In this document: piece by piece, positions 41,319 to 51,670 of the stretch
Layout: every line of letters starts with the position of its first letter
Position numbering within the stretch: the stretch's first letter is position 1
Assembly (NCBI RefSeq): GCF_001700505.1
Contig: NZ_MAPV01000011.1
Coordinates: forward strand, 59,949 to 123,948
Reading direction: 5' to 3'
From: Streptomyces mutomycini
Lineage (GTDB): Bacteria > Actinomycetota > Actinomycetes > Streptomycetales > Streptomycetaceae
DNA: 64,000 nt
The notes under the pieces: generated by a model
Databases searched by the model: none
Seen by the model: only the letters and a program-made list of their open reading frames with translations
Told to the model about the DNA's origin: nothing
Program-made: the position numbers and the translations under genes

Positions 41319-42554
41319 ATGGCAGCGGAGATCGTCAATCCTCGCAGCGACAGCAAGACGCACGGCACGGCCGGTGCGGCAGGGCTCAGCAGTGCGGACG
41401 AGCCCTTCGATCCGGCCTTCGCCCTCCACCGCGGCGGGAAGATGGCCGTGCAGGCCACCGTTCCGATCCGCGACAAGGACGACCTGTCCCTCGCGTACAC
41501 GCCCGGCGTGGCCAAGGTGTGCAGCGCCATCGCCGAGAATCCGGAACTCGTCCACGACTACACCTGGAAGTCGCAGGTCGTGGCGGTCGTGACGGACGGC
41601 ACCGCCGTCCTCGGGCTGGGCGACATCGGGCCCGAGGCATCCCTCCCCGTGATGGAGGGCAAGGCGATCCTCTTCAAGCAGTTCGGCGGGGTCGACGCGG
41701 TGCCGATCGCGCTGGCCACCACCGACGCGGACGAGATCATCGAGACCGTGGTGCGCCTCGCGCCGTCCTTCGGCGGGGTGAACCTGGAGGACATCTCGGC
41801 CCCCCGGTGCTTCGAGATCGAGCGCAAGCTCCAGGAACGTCTCGACATCCCGGTCTTCCACGACGACCAGCACGGCACTGCCGTGGTGACCCTCGCGGCC
41901 CTGCGCAACGCGGCCAAGCTGTCCGGCCGGACGCTCGGTGACCTGCGCGCCGTCATCTCCGGTGCCGGTGCGGCTGGTGTGGCCATCGCGAAGTTCCTGC
42001 TGGAGGCGGGCATCGGCGATGTCGCCGTCGCCGACCGCAAGGGCATCGTCAGCGGCGACCGCGACGACCTCACGGACGTCAAGCGCGAGCTGGCGGAGCT
42101 CACGAACCGGGCCGGCATCACCGGCTCCCTGGAGACGGCGCTGGCCGGCGCCGACGTCTTCATCGGGGTCTCCGGCGGCACGGTCCCCGAGCCCGCCGTG
42201 GCCTCGATGGCGCCCGGCGCGTTCGTGTTCGCCATGGCCAACCCGAACCCCGAGGTCCACCCCGACGTCGCGCACAAGTACGCGGCCGTGGTGGCGACCG
42301 GGCGGTCCGACTACCCGAACCAGATCAACAACGTGCTGGCGTTCCCCGGCATCTTCGCGGGCGCGCTGCAGGTGCGGGCCTCCCGGATCACCGAGGGCAT
42401 GAAGATCGCCGCGGCGAACGCCCTGGCGGACGTCGTCGGCGAGGAGCTGGCTGCGGAGTACGTGATCCCGTCGCCCTTCGACGAGCGGGTCGCTCCCGCC
42501 GTCACGGCAGCGGTGGCCGCGGCCGCCCGGGCCGAGGGTGTCGCGAGGCGCTGA
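41319..42554 (+). CDS. NAD(P)-dependent malic enzyme
   Basis: A 411-residue oxidative decarboxylase converting malate to pyruvate and CO2. The malic domain has LSLAYTPGVAKVC and FGGVNLEDISAPRCFEIE, including the metal-binding ED, then VFHDDQHGTAVV. The NAD domain has VISGAGAAGVAIAKFL and AMANPNPEV. Length is typical of the short prokaryotic type without a phosphotransacetylase domain. It supplies pyruvate and reducing power. Cofactor preference is not certain from sequence. Confidence 0.92.
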   Translation: MAAEIVNPRSDSKTHGTAGAAGLSSADEPFDPAFALHRGGKMAVQATVPIRDKDDLSLAYTPGVAKVCSAIAENPELVHDYTWKSQVVAVVTDGTAVLGLGDIGPEASLPVMEGKAILFKQFGGVDAVPIALATTDADEIIETVVRLAPSFGGVNLEDISAPRCFEIERKLQERLDIPVFHDDQHGTAVVTLAALRNAAKLSGRTLGDLRAVISGAGAAGVAIAKFLLEAGIGDVAVADRKGIVSGDRDDLTDVKRELAELTNRAGITGSLETALAGADVFIGVSGGTVPEPAVASMAPGAFVFAMANPNPEVHPDVAHKYAAVVATGRSDYPNQINNVLAFPGIFAGALQVRASRITEGMKIAAANALADVVGEELAAEYVIPSPFDERVAPAVTAAVAAAARAEGVARR

Positions 42555-42562
42555 CGCAGAGA

Positions 42563-42598
42563 GGGGCGGGGCCGGGTGCGCGGGTCGCACCCCGCCCC
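42563..42598 (+). terminator. Hairpin terminator after the malic enzyme gene
   Basis: Nested GC arms (GGGTGCG/CGCACCC with outer GGGGCG/CGCCCC) form a stem beginning nine bases after the stop codon. Confidence 0.55.
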
Positions 42599-42747
42599 AC
42601 CTCTTTCCGTAGCCGGCCCCGCCTTCCGGCCCTCGCCTTCCGGGTGCGGCTCCGTCCGTCCGCGGAGGGCGGGGGCGCACGCAGGTGGGCTGGGGTGTGT
42701 GTCACACCACCGAACAGTTACGTCACGGCGCGTCACGGCCTATCGTC

Positions 42748-43719
42748 ATGGCCATGTTCGCCGCCTACGCAGCCCGCATCGACCGTGACCGGCCCCTCGA
42801 CGGACTCGAGCTGGGTGAACGCCCGGCGCCCGAGGCGCGGTCCGGGTGGACCACCGTCCGGGTCCGGGCCGCATCCCTCAACCATCACGACCTCTGGTCC
42901 CTGCGCGGCGTGGGCCTCGCCGAGGACAAGCTGCCCATGATCCTCGGGTGCGACGCCGCAGGGGTCGACCAGGACGGCAACGAGGTCGTCCTGCACTCCG
43001 TCATCGGCCAGACCGGGCACGGCGTCGGCCCGGACGAGCCGCGCTCCATCCTCACCGAGCGCTACCAGGGCACGTTCGCCGAGCAGGTCACCGTCCCCAG
43101 CTGGAATGTGCTGCCCAAGCCGAAGGAACTCACCTTCGAGCAGGCCGCCTGCCTGCCGACCGCCTGGCTCACGGCGTACCGGATGCTGTTCACCAACGCC
43201 GGCGTGCGGCCCGGCGACTCCGTCCTGGTGCAGGGGGCGGGCGGCGGTGTGGCCACGGCCGCGATCGTGCTCGGCAAGGCCGCCGGGCTCCGGGTGTTCG
43301 CCACCAGCCGTGACGAGGCCAAGCGCAAGCGGGCCGTCGAGCTGGGGGCGGTCGAGGCCTACGAGCCCGGTGCGCGGCTGCCGAAGCGTGTCGATGCCGT
43401 CATCGAGACCGTCGGAGCGGCGACCTGGTCGCACTCGGTGAAGTCGCTGCGGCCCGGAGGCACCCTGGTCATCTCGGGTGCCACCAGCGGCGACCGGCCC
43501 TCGCACGCCGAGCTGACCCGGATCTTCTTCCTCGAACTCAAGATCGTCGGTTCCACGATGGGCTCCAAGGACGAACTGGAGGACCTGCTGTCGTTCTGCG
43601 CGGCCACCGGCGTGCGGCCCGTCATCGACGAGGTGCTGCCGCTGGACCGGGCCCGCGAGGGCTTCGAGCGGCTCGCCACCGGTGACCTGTTCGGGAAGAT
43701 CGTCCTCACCACCTCGTGA
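42748..43719 (+). CDS. Zinc-binding dehydrogenase / quinone oxidoreductase-like protein (MDR)
   Basis: A 323-residue medium-chain dehydrogenase. GroES-like N-terminal part (SLNHHDLWSLRG, LPMILGCDAAGV) and Rossmann part (GDSVLVQGAGGGVATAAIVLGKAAG) are clear. The structural zinc cysteines of alcohol dehydrogenases are absent, so it is a quinone-oxidoreductase-like member. Start at the ATG at 42748, where similarity begins. It overlaps the acetyltransferase gene by four bases. Confidence 0.87.
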   Translation: MAMFAAYAARIDRDRPLDGLELGERPAPEARSGWTTVRVRAASLNHHDLWSLRGVGLAEDKLPMILGCDAAGVDQDGNEVVLHSVIGQTGHGVGPDEPRSILTERYQGTFAEQVTVPSWNVLPKPKELTFEQAACLPTAWLTAYRMLFTNAGVRPGDSVLVQGAGGGVATAAIVLGKAAGLRVFATSRDEAKRKRAVELGAVEAYEPGARLPKRVDAVIETVGAATWSHSVKSLRPGGTLVISGATSGDRPSHAELTRIFFLELKIVGSTMGSKDELEDLLSFCAATGVRPVIDEVLPLDRAREGFERLATGDLFGKIVLTTS

Positions 43720-44261
43720 GGACGGCCGATGAGCTGCCGGCACCGGGAGGGCTGTTGCTGAGGCCCTGGCAGCCGGACGACGCTCCGGCGGTGCTCCGTG
43801 CCTTCGCGCCCGAGGAGATGGCGCGTCAGACGGCTCGGCCCGTCACCACCACCGCCGAGGCGCTGGAGTGGATCGCCGCCCGGGAGGGCGAACGGGCGGC
43901 CGGCAGCGGATACGCGTGGGCCGTCGTCCGGGAGGGCGTCGCGGTCGGATCTGTGGCCGTGGCGGCGGTGAACCATGTCCACGGCACCGGCTGGGTCTCG
44001 TACTGGACCACGGGAACGGCACGCGGGACAGGGGTTGCCGCCGCGGGCGTGCGGGCGCTGGCCCGCTGGGCCTTCGGCGGCCTGGGGCTCCACCGGCTGG
44101 AGCTCGGACACCGGACGAACAACCCGGCCTCCTGCGCCGTGGCCGTACGAGCCGGCTTCGCCGCGGAGGGCATCGAACGCGAGAAGCTCCGCTACGGGGA
44201 TGCCCGCTACGACGTGGAACGCCATGCCCGCCTCGCCACCGATGATGTCAACGGAGGTTGA
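43716..44261 (+). CDS. GNAT N-acetyltransferase (RimJ/RimL type)
   Basis: A 181-residue acetyltransferase of the ribosomal-protein-acetylating type. LLLRPWQPDDAPAVLRAF begins the fold, the acetyl-CoA loop is in TARGTGVAAAGVRALARWAF, and GLHRLELGHRTNNPASCAVAVRAGF is the conserved C-terminal block. The GTG start overlaps the dehydrogenase stop, giving a two-gene operon. The acceptor is unknown. Confidence 0.85.
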   Translation: MRTADELPAPGGLLLRPWQPDDAPAVLRAFAPEEMARQTARPVTTTAEALEWIAAREGERAAGSGYAWAVVREGVAVGSVAVAAVNHVHGTGWVSYWTTGTARGTGVAAAGVRALARWAFGGLGLHRLELGHRTNNPASCAVAVRAGFAAEGIEREKLRYGDARYDVERHARLATDDVNGG

Positions 44262-44351
44262 CAGCCTTCGAGTGTCGATCCGGGCCGAGGCGGGCTGACC
44301 GGACCGCGTGGGCCGGCCCGGGCTGGGCGGCCGCCGGCCCACACGCGGCCA

Positions 44352-45347
44352 TCAGGATGTTCCGGAGGTGCCTGGCGTCTTGGAGGTGCCTGGCGCCTTG
44401 TCGGTCGCGTCACGCAGCAGCGAGTCGATGTGTGCCGCGGCGGTGGCCAGATGGCCGCGGGCCGCGGAGAGCTGACTCTCTGAGACGCCCCGGTCCCGGG
44501 CCGCGTCACGGATGTCGTCCCGGAAACGGTCCAGCAGACGGTCCAGGTCGCGGGCCGGATCGCCCGTGGTCGCGGCGTCGGCGGCCCACTCGATGTCCGG
44601 CTCCTCGGGTGCCGGGCGGCTGTACGAAGGCCAGGTGCCGGTTCTCGCGAAGCTGCCGAACTGGCCGGTGATCTCGGCCAGTCCGTCCCGCACACCTGCG
44701 GGCCAGTCGCCCCGCGAGAAGTGTTCCTGGACCTGTCGCGCGGCGTTCTGCATCTGCTCCCGCGCCTTCTCGTGCGCCTCCTGAGCCTGGCGGCGGGCCC
44801 GGTCCGCGTCCTCACGGGCCTTGCGGGACTCGTCCTTCGCCCTGCGGGCCTGCTCCTTCCATTCCTGTTTGGCCTTGCGCAGCTCCTCCTTCGCCGTGCG
44901 CCACGCCTCCCTCTCCCCGAGGCCGGGGTCCCAGCCGCTCCGGTCGCCGCCGGCGGTGTGCCGGGACTCGGAGGCCGCCGCGCGCATTTCGCTGCGAAGC
45001 CGCCCGGCCGCGCCACGCACGTCATCCCGGATCTCGGCGGCCAGCTCGGAGACGGACTCGCGGATCTCCAGCTCGAGATCGGCGAGCTCGCCGCTGCGGC
45101 CTGCCAGTTCGGCCCGCCCGGCGTCGGTGATGGAGTAGACCTTGCGGCCGCCCTCGGTGGCGTGGGTGACCAGGCCCTCGGCCTCCAGCTTGGCCAGCCG
45201 CGGATACACGGTGCCCGCCGACGGTGCGTACAGCCCCTGGAAGCGCTCCTCCAGGAGTCGGATCACCTCGTATCCATGGCGGGGCGCCTCGTCCAGCAGC
45301 TTGAGGAGGTACAGCCGCAGACGGCCGTGGGCGAATACGGGGGCCAT
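44352..45347 (-). CDS. PadR-family regulator with long coiled-coil tail
   Basis: A 331-residue regulator. The winged helix (RLRLYLLKLLDEAPRHGYEV, then YAPSAGTVYPRLAKLEAEGLV) fills the first 90 residues. A charged coiled coil rich in Arg, Lys, Glu and Ala follows from about 110 to 220, then a Thr/Pro-rich end. PadR proteins with such tails usually accompany DUF4097 proteins, as here. The ATG at 45347 is preferred over one 13 codons upstream, and it lies one base after the DUF4097 stop codon. It probably represses its own operon through the palindromes near 46240-46272. Confidence 0.85.
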   Translation of the reverse strand: MAPVFAHGRLRLYLLKLLDEAPRHGYEVIRLLEERFQGLYAPSAGTVYPRLAKLEAEGLVTHATEGGRKVYSITDAGRAELAGRSGELADLELEIRESVSELAAEIRDDVRGAAGRLRSEMRAAASESRHTAGGDRSGWDPGLGEREAWRTAKEELRKAKQEWKEQARRAKDESRKAREDADRARRQAQEAHEKAREQMQNAARQVQEHFSRGDWPAGVRDGLAEITGQFGSFARTGTWPSYSRPAPEEPDIEWAADAATTGDPARDLDRLLDRFRDDIRDAARDRGVSESQLSAARGHLATAAAHIDSLLRDATDKAPGTSKTPGTSGTS

Positions 45348-45348
45348 G

Positions 45349-46206
45349 TCAGAGCACCTTTCCGGTCGGCTCGGCACCATGCGCACTGTCCTGAGCAGGG
45401 GGCCGACGCAGCAGGGCGATGGAGCCCGACACGGTGGTCGCCTTCAGCTTCCCCGTGCCCGCTCCCAGTGTGCCGGTGATCTTCTTCGCGCCCCACTGGC
45501 CTCCCACGCGCAGGTCCTCGAAGGCATTGGAGACGGAGCCGCTCGCGGTGTTCGCCTCGACCCTCGCGTCCGCCGGGTGCGGCAGCCGGATGGCGATCTC
45601 GCCGGACACCGAGGTGAGTCTGATGTCCGTCGGCTTCGGCGAGGTGTCGAGATCGAGCACCATGTGGCCGGTCACGGACTCCGCCCGGACCGAGGTGCCG
45701 GCGCCCTCGACGACCGTGAGGTCTCCCGAGACGGACTGGAAGCGGAGGTCGCCGGTGACGGCCTGGGCCTCCAGGCTGCCGGACACGGTCTCGGCCCGGA
45801 CGGCTCCGGAGAGACCGACCAGGGTGCTGTCGCCCGAGATGCCCCGCAGCTCCGCGCGTCCCCGGATACCCGAGACGACCGCCTCGGCTCCGATCACGCC
45901 GACCTCCACCGTCGCGCCGGCGGGCACGGCCAGCGAGACCACGGCGCTGCGTTGCGGACTCCGGCGGTCGAGCCAGGTGAGGAGGCCCTGCCATGGCAGG
46001 TCCTCGTAGGCGACGGTGAGTGTGCCGTCCTCCAGGGTCACGATCAGAGGGGGACCGGTGAGCGCGGACACCTCCAGCCGGGCGGTCGGTTCGTCCGTGC
46101 CGACGACATTGATCATGCCGTCGACGATGCGCACGTTCAGTGCTGTCACGGGGTCGTCGAAGGCGAGCTTTCGTGGCTCGGCGACGCTCCACGTCGATTC
46201 AGGCAT
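45349..46206 (-). CDS. DUF4097 beta-strand repeat protein
   Basis: A 285-residue protein built of short beta repeats such as AETVSGSLEAQAVTGDLRFQ and SVSGDLTVVEGAGTSVRAES, the DUF4097 adhesin-like solenoid. No signal peptide or membrane helix is evident, so it may be cytoplasmic or surface-associated by another route. The gene is first in a two-gene operon with the PadR regulator. An in-frame start 72 codons further upstream would run through the operator, so the ATG at 46206 is used. Confidence 0.82.
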   Translation of the reverse strand: MPESTWSVAEPRKLAFDDPVTALNVRIVDGMINVVGTDEPTARLEVSALTGPPLIVTLEDGTLTVAYEDLPWQGLLTWLDRRSPQRSAVVSLAVPAGATVEVGVIGAEAVVSGIRGRAELRGISGDSTLVGLSGAVRAETVSGSLEAQAVTGDLRFQSVSGDLTVVEGAGTSVRAESVTGHMVLDLDTSPKPTDIRLTSVSGEIAIRLPHPADARVEANTASGSVSNAFEDLRVGGQWGAKKITGTLGAGTGKLKATTVSGSIALLRRPPAQDSAHGAEPTGKVL

Positions 46207-46239
46207 GAATCCGACCTTCCGCTGGATAGCATGACGCAA

Positions 46240-46272
46240 CATATCGCGTCTACTTGAGAACACGATATATCG
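46240..46272 (-). promoter_or_regulatory. Candidate PadR operator and promoter
   Basis: Two copies of ATATCGCG (around 46241-46248 and 46267-46274) in an AT-rich island. The second lies in the perfect palindrome CGATATATCG at 46263-46272. The island sits 34-66 bases before the DUF4097 start. PadR factors bind such dyads; binding is inferred. Confidence 0.5.
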
Positions 46273-46442
46273 CGGACTGGGGAAGTCAAGGGTGAATCGA
46301 AAGGGTGCTCGCGCAGAGGGGTGCGAGAGCGGCGGGAGAGCGGCAGGAGTGCGGGCCGGGGCGGGGCGGGAGTGTGGGCCGGAGAGTGGCGAAGGGGTGC
46401 CGAATGGTTCATATGCGGGCAAATTGCCTTAGCGTGAGGGGC

Positions 46443-47333
46443 ATGACCGCGACATCCGTGGGCGCCCTGCTGTTGTGCCGGGCCGACCCCGAGACCGTAC
46501 GGCCCGTGGCCCGTCTCCTGCATGAGCGCATGCTGCTCCTGCCCGCCGGAGAGGGCTGGAGCGTGCTCGTCCCCGAGGGGAAGCCCTGGCGGAGGAACGG
46601 ACACGAAGGCGGCGGCAGGGCGCCGGCCGACCCGGGCGCGGGAGGAGCACCGGCCGACGGCATCGGCCCGGAGCCCGTCGACCGCGTCGTCGGAGGCTGG
46701 GCCACCGCCCTCGCGGTGGGCTCCACCTGGCCCGTACTGGCCCTGTGGTGGGACGGTGACCGGTCCGGCTACACCCTCGCCTCGGGCTTCCGCCGCCCGG
46801 TCGGCTACATCTGGCTGGCCGACGGCACCCCGGCGGCCGAGGACGAAGCCATGCGGACGTCCGCCCTCCGGCTCGGCCTGGACCCCGTCCTGGACGTGCA
46901 GGCGCTGGAGGCCCTCACCCGCGCCGACCCGGAGGCGGACGCCGACGCCCGGCTGCGCGGACTGCTCGCCGTGCTCACCCGGGCCCGGGTGGACCTGCCG
47001 CCCGGTCTCTCGCCGGGCGAGCCGGCCGACCGGCTGCGCTCGGTCGCCGGGATCCATCCGGAGGCGGAGCAGATCGAATGGGCCGGCTGGCGCGACGCGG
47101 TGCGCGAGGAACTCGACGCCGTCGAGAGCAGCGGCCTCGGCCCCTGGGTTCTCGGCCCGAAGGCCAGGGCGGTGGCCACGGCTCAGGTCGCCACGGGCCT
47201 GCCGCTCGCCCTGTGGGGAGCCCGCCGGCGCAGCGGCGGATGGATCGCCGCAGGGCTGGTCCTTCTCGCGCAGGGCCTGCTGGGGTTCGCGTACGACCGC
47301 CTCAGGAACGAAGGGGGCGGCGGCAGGCGGTGA
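46443..47333 (+). CDS. Hypothetical protein with C-terminal membrane helix
   Basis: A 296-residue Streptomyces-type conserved protein. The N-terminal portion is alpha/beta (GALLLCRADPETVRPVARLL, GYTLASGFRRPVGYIWLADG). The C-terminal 60 residues hold one or two hydrophobic segments (GGWIAAGLVLLAQGLLGFAY). No domain I know is present. The ATG at 46443 is taken because the frame upstream is low-complexity. It abuts the DUF6104 stop codon with no gap. Confidence 0.65.
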   Translation: MTATSVGALLLCRADPETVRPVARLLHERMLLLPAGEGWSVLVPEGKPWRRNGHEGGGRAPADPGAGGAPADGIGPEPVDRVVGGWATALAVGSTWPVLALWWDGDRSGYTLASGFRRPVGYIWLADGTPAAEDEAMRTSALRLGLDPVLDVQALEALTRADPEADADARLRGLLAVLTRARVDLPPGLSPGEPADRLRSVAGIHPEAEQIEWAGWRDAVREELDAVESSGLGPWVLGPKARAVATAQVATGLPLALWGARRRSGGWIAAGLVLLAQGLLGFAYDRLRNEGGGGRR

Positions 47334-47516
47334 CTAGTCGTCCTCGTCCTCGTCGTCCAGCCGTGCCAGCCAGGTCGCGAGCCGCTCGACCGGGACCTCG
47401 AAGTCGGGATTGAGGTCGACGAACGTACGGAGCTGCTCGGCGAGCCACTCGAAGGTGACCTCCTCCTCGCCGCGCCGCTTCTCCAGTTCCTCGATGCCAC
47501 GGTCCGTGAAGTACAT
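47334..47516 (-). CDS. DUF6104 small acidic protein
   Basis: A 60-residue acidic protein (MYFTDRGIEELEKRRGEEEV, ending DDEDEDD). It matches the small Streptomyces family I know as DUF6104. No function is known. It is convergent with the preceding gene with zero spacing. Confidence 0.75.
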   Translation of the reverse strand: MYFTDRGIEELEKRRGEEEVTFEWLAEQLRTFVDLNPDFEVPVERLATWLARLDDEDEDD

Positions 47517-47542
47517 ACGACCAGAATAACGAGGCCGGAATG

Positions 47543-47589
47543 CCGGAGGACCCGGCCCCGCCAGTTGCTCGCGGGGCCGGGTCCTCCGG
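47543..47589. terminator. Perfect 19-base-pair terminator of kgd
   Basis: Left arm CCGGAGGACCCGGCCCCGC and exact complement, nine-base loop, 18 bases past the kgd stop codon. Confidence 0.8.
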
Positions 47590-47606
47590 TGACGTACAGC
47601 CGCTGA

Positions 47607-50600
47607 TCAGGCCTCGAAGACCTCGGAGACCAGCTGGGCCTGCTCGGCCTGGTGACGCTTCGCCGAGCCGACCGCCGGAGACGAACCGCGCGGGCGCGAG
47701 ATGCGCCGCAGGCGCTCACCGTGCGGCACGTCGGCGCCGACGGCAAGGTCCAGGTGGTCGATCAGGTTGAGCGCGATGAACGGCCACGCACCCTGGTTCG
47801 CCGGCTCCTCCTGGGCCCAGAGGTACTTCGCGGCGTTCGGGTACTTGGCGATCTCGGCCTGGATCTCCGCACCCGGCAGCGGGTACAGGCGCTCCAGACG
47901 GATGATCGCCGTCTCCGTGTCACCGCGCTTCTCGCGCTCGGCGTCCAGGTCGTAGTAGAGCTTCCCGGACACGAAGACGACCTTGCGGACCGCCTCGGCG
48001 TTGACCGTCTCGTCGCCGATCACCGGGCGGAAGCCGCCGGTGGTGAACTCCTCCACCTTCGAGGCCGCCGCCTTGAGGCGCAGCATCGACTTCGGGGTGA
48101 AGACGATCAGCGGCTTGTGGTGCGGGTTGTGCACCTGCCACCGCAGGAGGTGGAAGTAGTTCGACGGGAGGGTGGGCATCGCGACCGTCATGTTGTCCTG
48201 CGCGCACATCTGCAGGAAACGCTCCGGACGGGCGGACGAGTGGTCCGGGCCCTGGCCCTCGTAGCCGTGCGGCAGCAGCAGGGTGACGCCGGACGTCTGG
48301 CCCCACTTCTGCTCGGCCGAGGAGATGAACTCGTCGACGACGGTCTGCGCGCCGTTGACGAAGTCACCGAACTGCGCCTCCCAGATGACCAGCGACTCCG
48401 GACGGGCCAGCGAGTAGCCGTACTCGAAGCCCATCGCCGCGTACTCGCTGAGCAGCGAGTCGTAGACGTTGTAACGGGCCTGTTCGTCGGAGAGGTAGAG
48501 CAGCGGGGTGTAGTCCTCGCCGGTCTTCTGGTCGACGAGAACGGCGTGACGCTGGCCGAACGTGCCGCGACGGGTGTCCTGGCCGGCGAGCCGGACCGGG
48601 GTGCCCTCCATCAGCAGCGATCCGATGGCCAGGGTCTCGCCCATGCCCCAGTCGATCGTGCCGTTCTCCACCGAGGCGGCGCGACGCTGCATCTGCGGCA
48701 TCAGACGCGGGTGGACGGTGATCCCGTCGGGGATGTTGACCTGGGACTCGGCGATCAGCTTCACGACCTCCGAGGAGACCGCGGTGCCCACCGCCACCGG
48801 GAACTCGGCCTGGACGTCCGGGACATGCGGCTGGGAGGGCGCCGAGGTGGCCTCGCGGACCTCCGCGAAGACCTTCTCCAGCTGGCCCTGGAAGTCCTGG
48901 AGCGCCTGCTCGGCCTCCTCCAGCGTGATGTCGCCGCGACCGATGAGGGACTCGGTGTAGAGCTTGCGCACCGAGCGCTTCTTGTCGATCAGCGTGTACA
49001 TCTGCGGGTTGGTGAACTCCGGGTTGTCGCCCTCGTTGTGACCGCGGCGGCGGTAGCAGATGAGGTCGATGACGACGTCCTTGTTGAACGTCTGCCGGTA
49101 CTCGAAGGCGAGCCGCGCGACGCGGACCACGGCCTCCGGGTCGTCGCCGTTGACGTGGATGATCGGCGCCTCGATCATGCGCGCCACGTCCGTGGCGTAC
49201 ATCGAGGAGCGCGAGGACTCCGGGGCGGCGGTGAAGCCGACCTGGTTGTTGATCACCACGTGCACGGTGCCGCCGGTGCGGTAGCCGCGCAGCTGCGACA
49301 TGTTCAGCGTCTCGGCGACGACGCCCTGGCCCGCGAAGGCCGCGTCGCCGTGGAGCGCGACGGGCAGGACCGTGAAGTCGGTGCCGCCCTTGTTGATGAT
49401 GTCCTGCTTGGCGCGGGCGATGCCCTCCAGGACCGGGTCGACCGCCTCCAGGTGCGAGGGGTTGGCGGCCAGCGAGACCTTGATCTGCTCGCCGTCCAGA
49501 CCGGTGAAGGTGCCCTCGGCGCCGAGGTGGTACTTGACGTCGCCGGAGCCGTGCATCGACCGCGGGTCGAGGTTGCCCTCGAACTCCCGGAAGATCTGCG
49601 CGTACGACTTGCCGACGATGTTCGCCAGGACGTTCAGCCGGCCGCGGTGGGCCATGCCGATGACGACCTCGTCGAGGCGGGCCTCGGCGGCGGAGTCGAT
49701 GACCGCGTCGAGCAGCGGGATGACGGACTCGCCGCCCTCCAGCGAGAACCGCTTCTGGCCGACGTACTTGGTCTGCAGGAACGTCTCGAACGCCTCGGCG
49801 GCGTTGAGGCGGCGCAGGATCCGCAGCTGCTCCTCGCGCTCCGGAGCCGGGCGCGGACGCTCCACCCGGTCCTGGAGCCACTTGCGCTCCTTCGGCTCCT
49901 GGATGTGCATGAACTCGATGCCGGTGGTGCGGCAGTAGGACTCACGCAGGACACCGAGGATGTCGCGGAGCTTCATCATCGTCTTGCCGGCGAAACCGCC
50001 GACCGCGAAGTCGCGCTCCAGGTCCCACAGGGTGAGGCCGTGCTCGGTGATGTCCAGGTCCGGGTGCTTGCGCTGGCGGTACTCCAGCGGGTCGGTGTCG
50101 GCCATGACGTGGCCGCGGACCCGGTAGGAGTGGATCAGCTCGAAGACCCGCGCGGCCTTGGTGACGTCGTCGTCGTGCGAGGCGTCGATGTCCTTGAGCC
50201 AGCGGACCGGCTCGTAGGGGATGCGCAGCGCCTTGAAGATCTCGTCGTAGAACTCGTTCTCGCCGAGCAGGAGCTGGGCCAGGACGCGCAGGAACTCGCC
50301 GGACGCGGCACCCTGGATGACCCGGTGGTCGTACGTCGAGGTCAGGGTCATGACCTTCGAGATGCCCAGCTTGTTCAGGGTGTCCTGCGAGGTGCCCTGG
50401 AACTCCGCCGGGTAGTCCATCGCGCCGACGCCCATGATGAGGCCCTGTCCGGGCATCAGGCGGGGCACCGAGTGGACGGTGCCGATGCCGCCGGGGTTGG
50501 TCAGCGACGCGGTGACACCGGAGAAGTCGTCCATGCCGAGCTTGCCGACGCGGGCACGGCGGACGATGTCCTCGTACGCCTGCCAGAACTCGAAGAAGTT

Positions 50601-51410
50601 GAGCGTCTCGGCCTTCTTGATGGCCGCGACGACCAGCTGGCGGTCGCCGTTCGGCTTCACCAGGTCGATGGCGAGGCCGAGGTTGACGTGCTCCGGCTTG
50701 ACCAGGGTCGGCTTGCCGTCCTTCACCGCGAAGGAGCAGTTCATCGACGGCATGGCCTTGAGGGCCTGCACCATCGCGTACCCGATGAGGTGCGTGAAGG
50801 AGATCTTCCCGCCGCGGGCGCGCTTCAGATGGTTGTTGATGACGATGCGGTTGTCGAAGAGCAGCTTCACGGGGACGGCGCGGACGGACGTGGCCGTCGG
50901 CAGCTCCAGGGAGGCGTTCATGTTCTTCGCGACCGCGGCCGAAGGGCCACGCAGCGTCACGAACTCCGGGCCGCCCGGGGCCTCGGCCGGGGCCTCCGCC
51001 TTCGCGGGTGCCGGGGCGGCCTTCGCGGGCGCGGCCTTCGCCGGGGCGGCCGGGGCCTTGGCGGGAGCTGCCGGAGCAGCGGCCGCGGGCTTGGCCGGGG
51101 CAGCGGGGGGCGCCGCCGGGGCCTGCGCCGGAGCTGCGTTGTTCACGGTGTTCACGGCGGCGGCCGGAGCCGGGGTCACCGCTCCCGCGGGTGCGGGGAC
51201 GGGCTTGTCCGCCGTGCCGGACGTACCCGGCTTGTAGTCGGCGAAGAAGTCCCACCAGGCACGGTCGACCGAATTGGGATCCTGGAGGTACTGCTGGTAG
51301 ATCTCGTCGACGAGCCACTCATTGGGGCCGAAAGCGGCGGCCGGGTTGGACCCGGAGCCTGCTTCTTGATCGGTCGAGATGCTCGAGTTACTGGGGGACT
51401 GAGACGACAC
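47607..51410 (-). CDS. kgd: Multifunctional 2-oxoglutarate metabolism enzyme (fused E2-E1)
   Basis: A 1267-residue TCA-cycle enzyme that decarboxylates 2-oxoglutarate. An N-terminal segment ([16 protein letters not shown]) is followed by an Ala/Pro/Lys-rich linker (about 55-135), an acyltransferase domain of E2 type with [15 protein letters not shown], and the thiamine-diphosphate E1 domain. The latter carries [38 protein letters not shown] and [15 protein letters not shown]. There is no lipoyl domain, as in the actinobacterial Kgd/OdhA class. The GTG at 51410 gives [10 protein letters not shown], matching the family N-terminus; a TTG 17 codons upstream is less likely. FHA proteins such as GarA regulate homologues. 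Confidence 0.95.
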   Translation of the reverse strand: MSSQSPSNSSISTDQEAGSGSNPAAAFGPNEWLVDEIYQQYLQDPNSVDRAWWDFFADYKPGTSGTADKPVPAPAGAVTPAPAAAVNTVNNAAPAQAPAAPPAAPAKPAAAAPAAPAKAPAAPAKAAPAKAAPAPAKAEAPAEAPGGPEFVTLRGPSAAVAKNMNASLELPTATSVRAVPVKLLFDNRIVINNHLKRARGGKISFTHLIGYAMVQALKAMPSMNCSFAVKDGKPTLVKPEHVNLGLAIDLVKPNGDRQLVVAAIKKAETLNFFEFWQAYEDIVRRARVGKLGMDDFSGVTASLTNPGGIGTVHSVPRLMPGQGLIMGVGAMDYPAEFQGTSQDTLNKLGISKVMTLTSTYDHRVIQGAASGEFLRVLAQLLLGENEFYDEIFKALRIPYEPVRWLKDIDASHDDDVTKAARVFELIHSYRVRGHVMADTDPLEYRQRKHPDLDITEHGLTLWDLERDFAVGGFAGKTMMKLRDILGVLRESYCRTTGIEFMHIQEPKERKWLQDRVERPRPAPEREEQLRILRRLNAAEAFETFLQTKYVGQKRFSLEGGESVIPLLDAVIDSAAEARLDEVVIGMAHRGRLNVLANIVGKSYAQIFREFEGNLDPRSMHGSGDVKYHLGAEGTFTGLDGEQIKVSLAANPSHLEAVDPVLEGIARAKQDIINKGGTDFTVLPVALHGDAAFAGQGVVAETLNMSQLRGYRTGGTVHVVINNQVGFTAAPESSRSSMYATDVARMIEAPIIHVNGDDPEAVVRVARLAFEYRQTFNKDVVIDLICYRRRGHNEGDNPEFTNPQMYTLIDKKRSVRKLYTESLIGRGDITLEEAEQALQDFQGQLEKVFAEVREATSAPSQPHVPDVQAEFPVAVGTAVSSEVVKLIAESQVNIPDGITVHPRLMPQMQRRAASVENGTIDWGMGETLAIGSLLMEGTPVRLAGQDTRRGTFGQRHAVLVDQKTGEDYTPLLYLSDEQARYNVYDSLLSEYAAMGFEYGYSLARPESLVIWEAQFGDFVNGAQTVVDEFISSAEQKWGQTSGVTLLLPHGYEGQGPDHSSARPERFLQMCAQDNMTVAMPTLPSNYFHLLRWQVHNPHHKPLIVFTPKSMLRLKAAASKVEEFTTGGFRPVIGDETVNAEAVRKVVFVSGKLYYDLDAEREKRGDTETAIIRLERLYPLPGAEIQAEIAKYPNAAKYLWAQEEPANQGAWPFIALNLIDHLDLAVGADVPHGERLRRISRPRGSSPAVGSAKRHQAEQAQLVSEVFEA

Positions 51411-51670
51411 GGCGGCAACCGCCCTCTTCCGCTTCACAAGGTGATGGACAGCGGAAATCAAGGCTACGCCTCCCGAGCCGTTACGTGCAGGCCGGGCCGG
51501 TCTTCGTCGTGCACATCACATCGGAAGCCGGGTTTCGGCGCATGAAATGGCGGGAAACAAACAGGGTTCCGCTGCCCTTCGAGTACGCGAGGCCGGTACT
51601 ACGGCCCCTTGGACCGTATCTCTTTCCCGGACGGGAGGGAGAAACGGGGCCCTCCGCATCGAACGCGAGG

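Noticed and set aside
47652..51545. A 1297-codon plus-strand frame opposite kgd
   Set aside because: It mirrors the codon bias of kgd and shows no recognisable domain. The minus strand encodes the complete 2-oxoglutarate enzyme.
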